This document shows, piece by piece, positions 62,100 through 64,000 of a stretch of DNA of 64,000 nucleotides. The notes beneath the pieces were generated by a model. It saw nothing but the letters and a program-made list of their open reading frames with translations. It did not search any database and was not told the DNA's origin. This DNA is from JAFGAV01 sp041479055. Its GTDB lineage: Bacteria > Acidobacteriota > Aminicenantia > Aminicenantales > JAFGAV01. Location of the stretch: the NCBI GenBank assembly GCA_963702835.1, contig OY969762.1:1488001-1552000 (forward strand), written 5' to 3'. Each line of letters opens with the position of its first letter. Position 1 is the first letter of the stretch. The position numbers were made by a program, and so were the translations under genes.

Positions 62100-62996
62100 A
62101 TGACACAGTATTATGTCGGGCCGGCCGGCTGGAGCTATGACGATTGGGAGGGCATCGTTTATCCTCCGGACAAGCCGCGTGGTTTCCACCCCCTTTCCTA
62201 TCTAGCTCATTTCATTGATATTATCGAAGTCAACAGCACCTTCTATCGGCAGCCGGCTGCAGCCCTGGCCCTGTCCTGGATCAGGAGGCTCGAGCCCTTT
62301 CCCGAATTCTTGTTGGCGCTCAAGCTCCACCAGGTCTTCACCCATGACCGCCAGAAGTTCGGCCTCAAGGACGCCGACGAGTTCAAGCGGGGCATTGAGC
62401 CGCTGCGAGCCGCCTCGCGCCTGGCTGCCTTGCTCATCCAGTTTCCTTGGTCCTTCATCCAGACGCCGGTCAACCTCCAACATCTGGAGCGCCTCTTTCG
62501 GCTGTTTGCCGGCTACCCCCTGGCCGTCGAGGTCCGCCATTCCTCCTGGGATACCCCCGGCTTCTATGAATTCTTGGCCGGCCACCAGGTCGGCTTCTGC
62601 AACATCGACCAGCCCATATTCGACAATTCCCTCAAACCCAGCGCCGTGTCCACTCATCCGGATTTCTCCTATGTCCGCCTCCACGGCCGGAACACAAAAG
62701 ACTGGTTCCGCCAGGGAGCCGGCCGCGACGACCGCTATAATTATCTTTATTCCCGGGACGAGCTGCAGGATTGGGTGGAGCGCATCCGGGATCTCGGTCG
62801 AAAGAGCCCCAAAGTTTTCATCATCACCAACAATCATTACCGCGGCCAGGCCATGGCCAACGCCCTGCAGATCAAGAACATATTGACCGGAGAAAAATTG
62901 GACATACCCCATCTGCTTTTAAAACAGTTCCCCGTTCTCCGGGATATCGTGAAAAAGCTCAAGAGCGGCCAGCTCGACCTGTTCGAGGAGAAATAG
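62100..62996 (+). CDS. DUF72 (YecE-like) TIM-barrel protein
   Basis: A 298-aa protein with the DUF72 pattern: YYVGPAGWSYDDWEG, VNSTFYRQP, FLLALKLHQVFTH, LLIQFPWSF, AVEVRHSSW, FSYVRLHGRN and a final HYRGQAMANALQIK. The biochemical role of the family is not known. The frame extends upstream to 62013 into repeat copy C, but the protein's conserved start is at 62100, preceded by AAAGG with almost no spacing. Confidence 0.87.
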   Translation: MTQYYVGPAGWSYDDWEGIVYPPDKPRGFHPLSYLAHFIDIIEVNSTFYRQPAAALALSWIRRLEPFPEFLLALKLHQVFTHDRQKFGLKDADEFKRGIEPLRAASRLAALLIQFPWSFIQTPVNLQHLERLFRLFAGYPLAVEVRHSSWDTPGFYEFLAGHQVGFCNIDQPIFDNSLKPSAVSTHPDFSYVRLHGRNTKDWFRQGAGRDDRYNYLYSRDELQDWVERIRDLGRKSPKVFIITNNHYRGQAMANALQIKNILTGEKLDIPHLLLKQFPVLRDIVKKLKSGQLDLFEEK

Positions 62997-63112
62997 AACC
63001 CCAACCGGCATTTATTAATTATTTTATAATCAGTTAATTACAATGATTTCCATTGACATTTAGCCGGAATTTGATTCAAATAAAAAAGAATTCCACCCTT
63101 GGGGGGAGGGCC

Positions 63113-64000
63113 ATGAGTCTACCACAAGAAAGCGGCAATAAGACCCAGGAGCGGTTAATGGCTGAGCTGAAAAGCCTGCCCAAACTGGTCTGGAAGGTGT
63201 TGGACACCTGTATGGAATCGTTTTTATTCATCGATAAGAGCTTCAAAATCCAAATTTTCAACCGGCGGGCGGCCGAAAGGGCCAAGCTCATCACCGGCCG
63301 TGATATGCAGCTGGGCGATTCCATTTTTCTCTTCATCACCGAAGAAGAAAAAGACACCTTCAAACAGCATTTCTCCAGCGCTCTCCGCGGCGACGTGGTC
63401 AGTGTCGTAAAAGAGATCCAGCGGCTGGGCCAGCCTTCCCTGTGGTTCGAATCTCACTACACCGCCGTGACCGACGATTCGGGAAAGGTCATGGGCGTAT
63501 CCCTGACCACCGTGGACATTACCGACTTCAAGAAAGCCGAAACGGCCTCCCTCAAGAGCGAGCAAAACTTTCGGGCTATCTTTGATGCCTCGGCCGTGGG
63601 GATCGTCCTGGCCGACACCAACGGAGTCGTCATTCACAGCAACCCGGCTATGCAGCAGGCTCTGGGATTCTCCGCTGATGAATTACGCGGCCAGAACCTT
63701 AATGAGATCAAACGTCTCCGTCGTATCACCGAAAACACTCTGGACCTGATCGCTCAAACCGACCTGACGGGCATCATTCAATATGTCAGCCCGTCTCACG
63801 AGAGGATCCTAGGCTACGAGCCCAATGAGATGTTGGGAAAATCCATATACGACTTCATGCGCTCCGACCATATTGAGCACGTGAAGGCGGCCATCCTCGA
63901 AGCGCAATCAACCCTCCAGCCCTGGAGAATGGAGGTCCGCTGCCGGTGCGCCGACGGACGCTATATCTGGCTGGAATCTATCGGCAAACTCGTGCCCAAC
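63113..64000 (+). CDS. Multi-PAS sensor protein (3' end cut by window)
   Basis: Open from an ATG at 63113 (GGGGGGAGGG before it) to the end of the window, 296 codons. It has PAS 1 (~22-145: SFLFIDKSFKIQIFNRRAAE ... VTDDSGKVMGVSLTTVDIT), a coiled linker (DFKKAETASLKSEQNF), PAS 2 (RAIFDASAVGIVLADTNGVV, then ALGFSADELRGQNL) and PAS 3 (TENTLDLIAQTDLTGIIQYV, then RILGYEPNEMLGKSIYDFM). PAS 2 stops after only about 45 residues and passes straight into PAS 3, so part of it is missing. It is probably a histidine kinase or GGDEF/PP2C regulator, but the output domain lies outside. Confidence 0.85.
   Translation, partial: MSLPQESGNKTQERLMAELKSLPKLVWKVLDTCMESFLFIDKSFKIQIFNRRAAERAKLITGRDMQLGDSIFLFITEEEKDTFKQHFSSALRGDVVSVVKEIQRLGQPSLWFESHYTAVTDDSGKVMGVSLTTVDITDFKKAETASLKSEQNFRAIFDASAVGIVLADTNGVVIHSNPAMQQALGFSADELRGQNLNEIKRLRRITENTLDLIAQTDLTGIIQYVSPSHERILGYEPNEMLGKSIYDFMRSDHIEHVKAAILEAQSTLQPWRMEVRCRCADGRYIWLESIGKLVPN

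Overview
The window is about 60% GC and reads as bacterial chromosome from a Gram-negative, probably an uncultured Acidobacteriota-type lineage (Aminicenantes-like is my guess, not proven). Support: TonB proteins and a TonB-dependent receptor, a periplasmic-propeller hybrid histidine kinase, a YdbH/YnbE/YdbL envelope operon, lipoproteins, and methylmalonyl-CoA enzymes. There is no rRNA. Two tRNAs are present, both proline (GGG and CGG). Six genes look broken by single-base indels, most of them at homopolymer runs, so consensus errors in the assembly are likely and the affected genes are annotated as reconstructed.

Layout. 0-11.3 kb: end of a TonB-dependent receptor, HD phosphohydrolase, PQQ-propeller lipoprotein, a giant hybrid sensor kinase, a 59-aa protein and RarA. 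11.4-18.5 kb: MerR regulator, tRNA-Pro(GGG), cupin, SurE and a PflA-like radical SAM protein on the plus strand, facing a minus-strand operon of NYN/LOTUS-type protein, Ser/Thr kinase, DUF4097-like and DUF3014-like proteins. 18.6-24.9 kb: an ECF sigma factor followed by an anti-sigma/TonB fusion gene; then a glycosyltransferase plus GH130 phosphorylase pair; then a second TonB gene carrying the same promoter and the same first codons but lacking the sigma and anti-sigma genes. 25-28.3 kb: accessory zone with HicAB, a cytochrome/beta-barrel protein, a His-rich exported protein and two gene remnants. 28.3-33.3 kb: secreted caspase-like (clan CD) protein, K+/H+ antiporter, GT2 glycosyltransferase.

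33.3-48.3 kb: unrecognised exported protein, ydbH-ynbE-ydbL, ABC-F ATPase, MtgA, tRNA-Pro(CGG), GDP-mannose-3,5-epimerase-like enzyme, then a minus-strand group of CDP-alcohol phosphatidyltransferase, class V aminotransferase, DUF362 ferredoxin-like protein and PrsW protease, and an AstE-like zinc hydrolase. 48.3-64 kb: NtrY-like kinase, flavodoxin, acyl-CoA dehydrogenase/MeaB/methylmalonyl-CoA epimerase operon, a dense hairpin array, acylphosphatase, ThiD, an orphan ABC substrate-binding protein, threonine dehydratase, an MshEN protein, a DUF72 protein and the start of a multi-PAS sensor.

The most interesting items are the ECF sigma / anti-sigma-TonB fusion and its promoter-sharing paralogue with an excision-like scar, a family of dispersed GC-rich repeats with inverted ends, the six-hairpin array near 56.3 kb, and the secreted clan CD protein.
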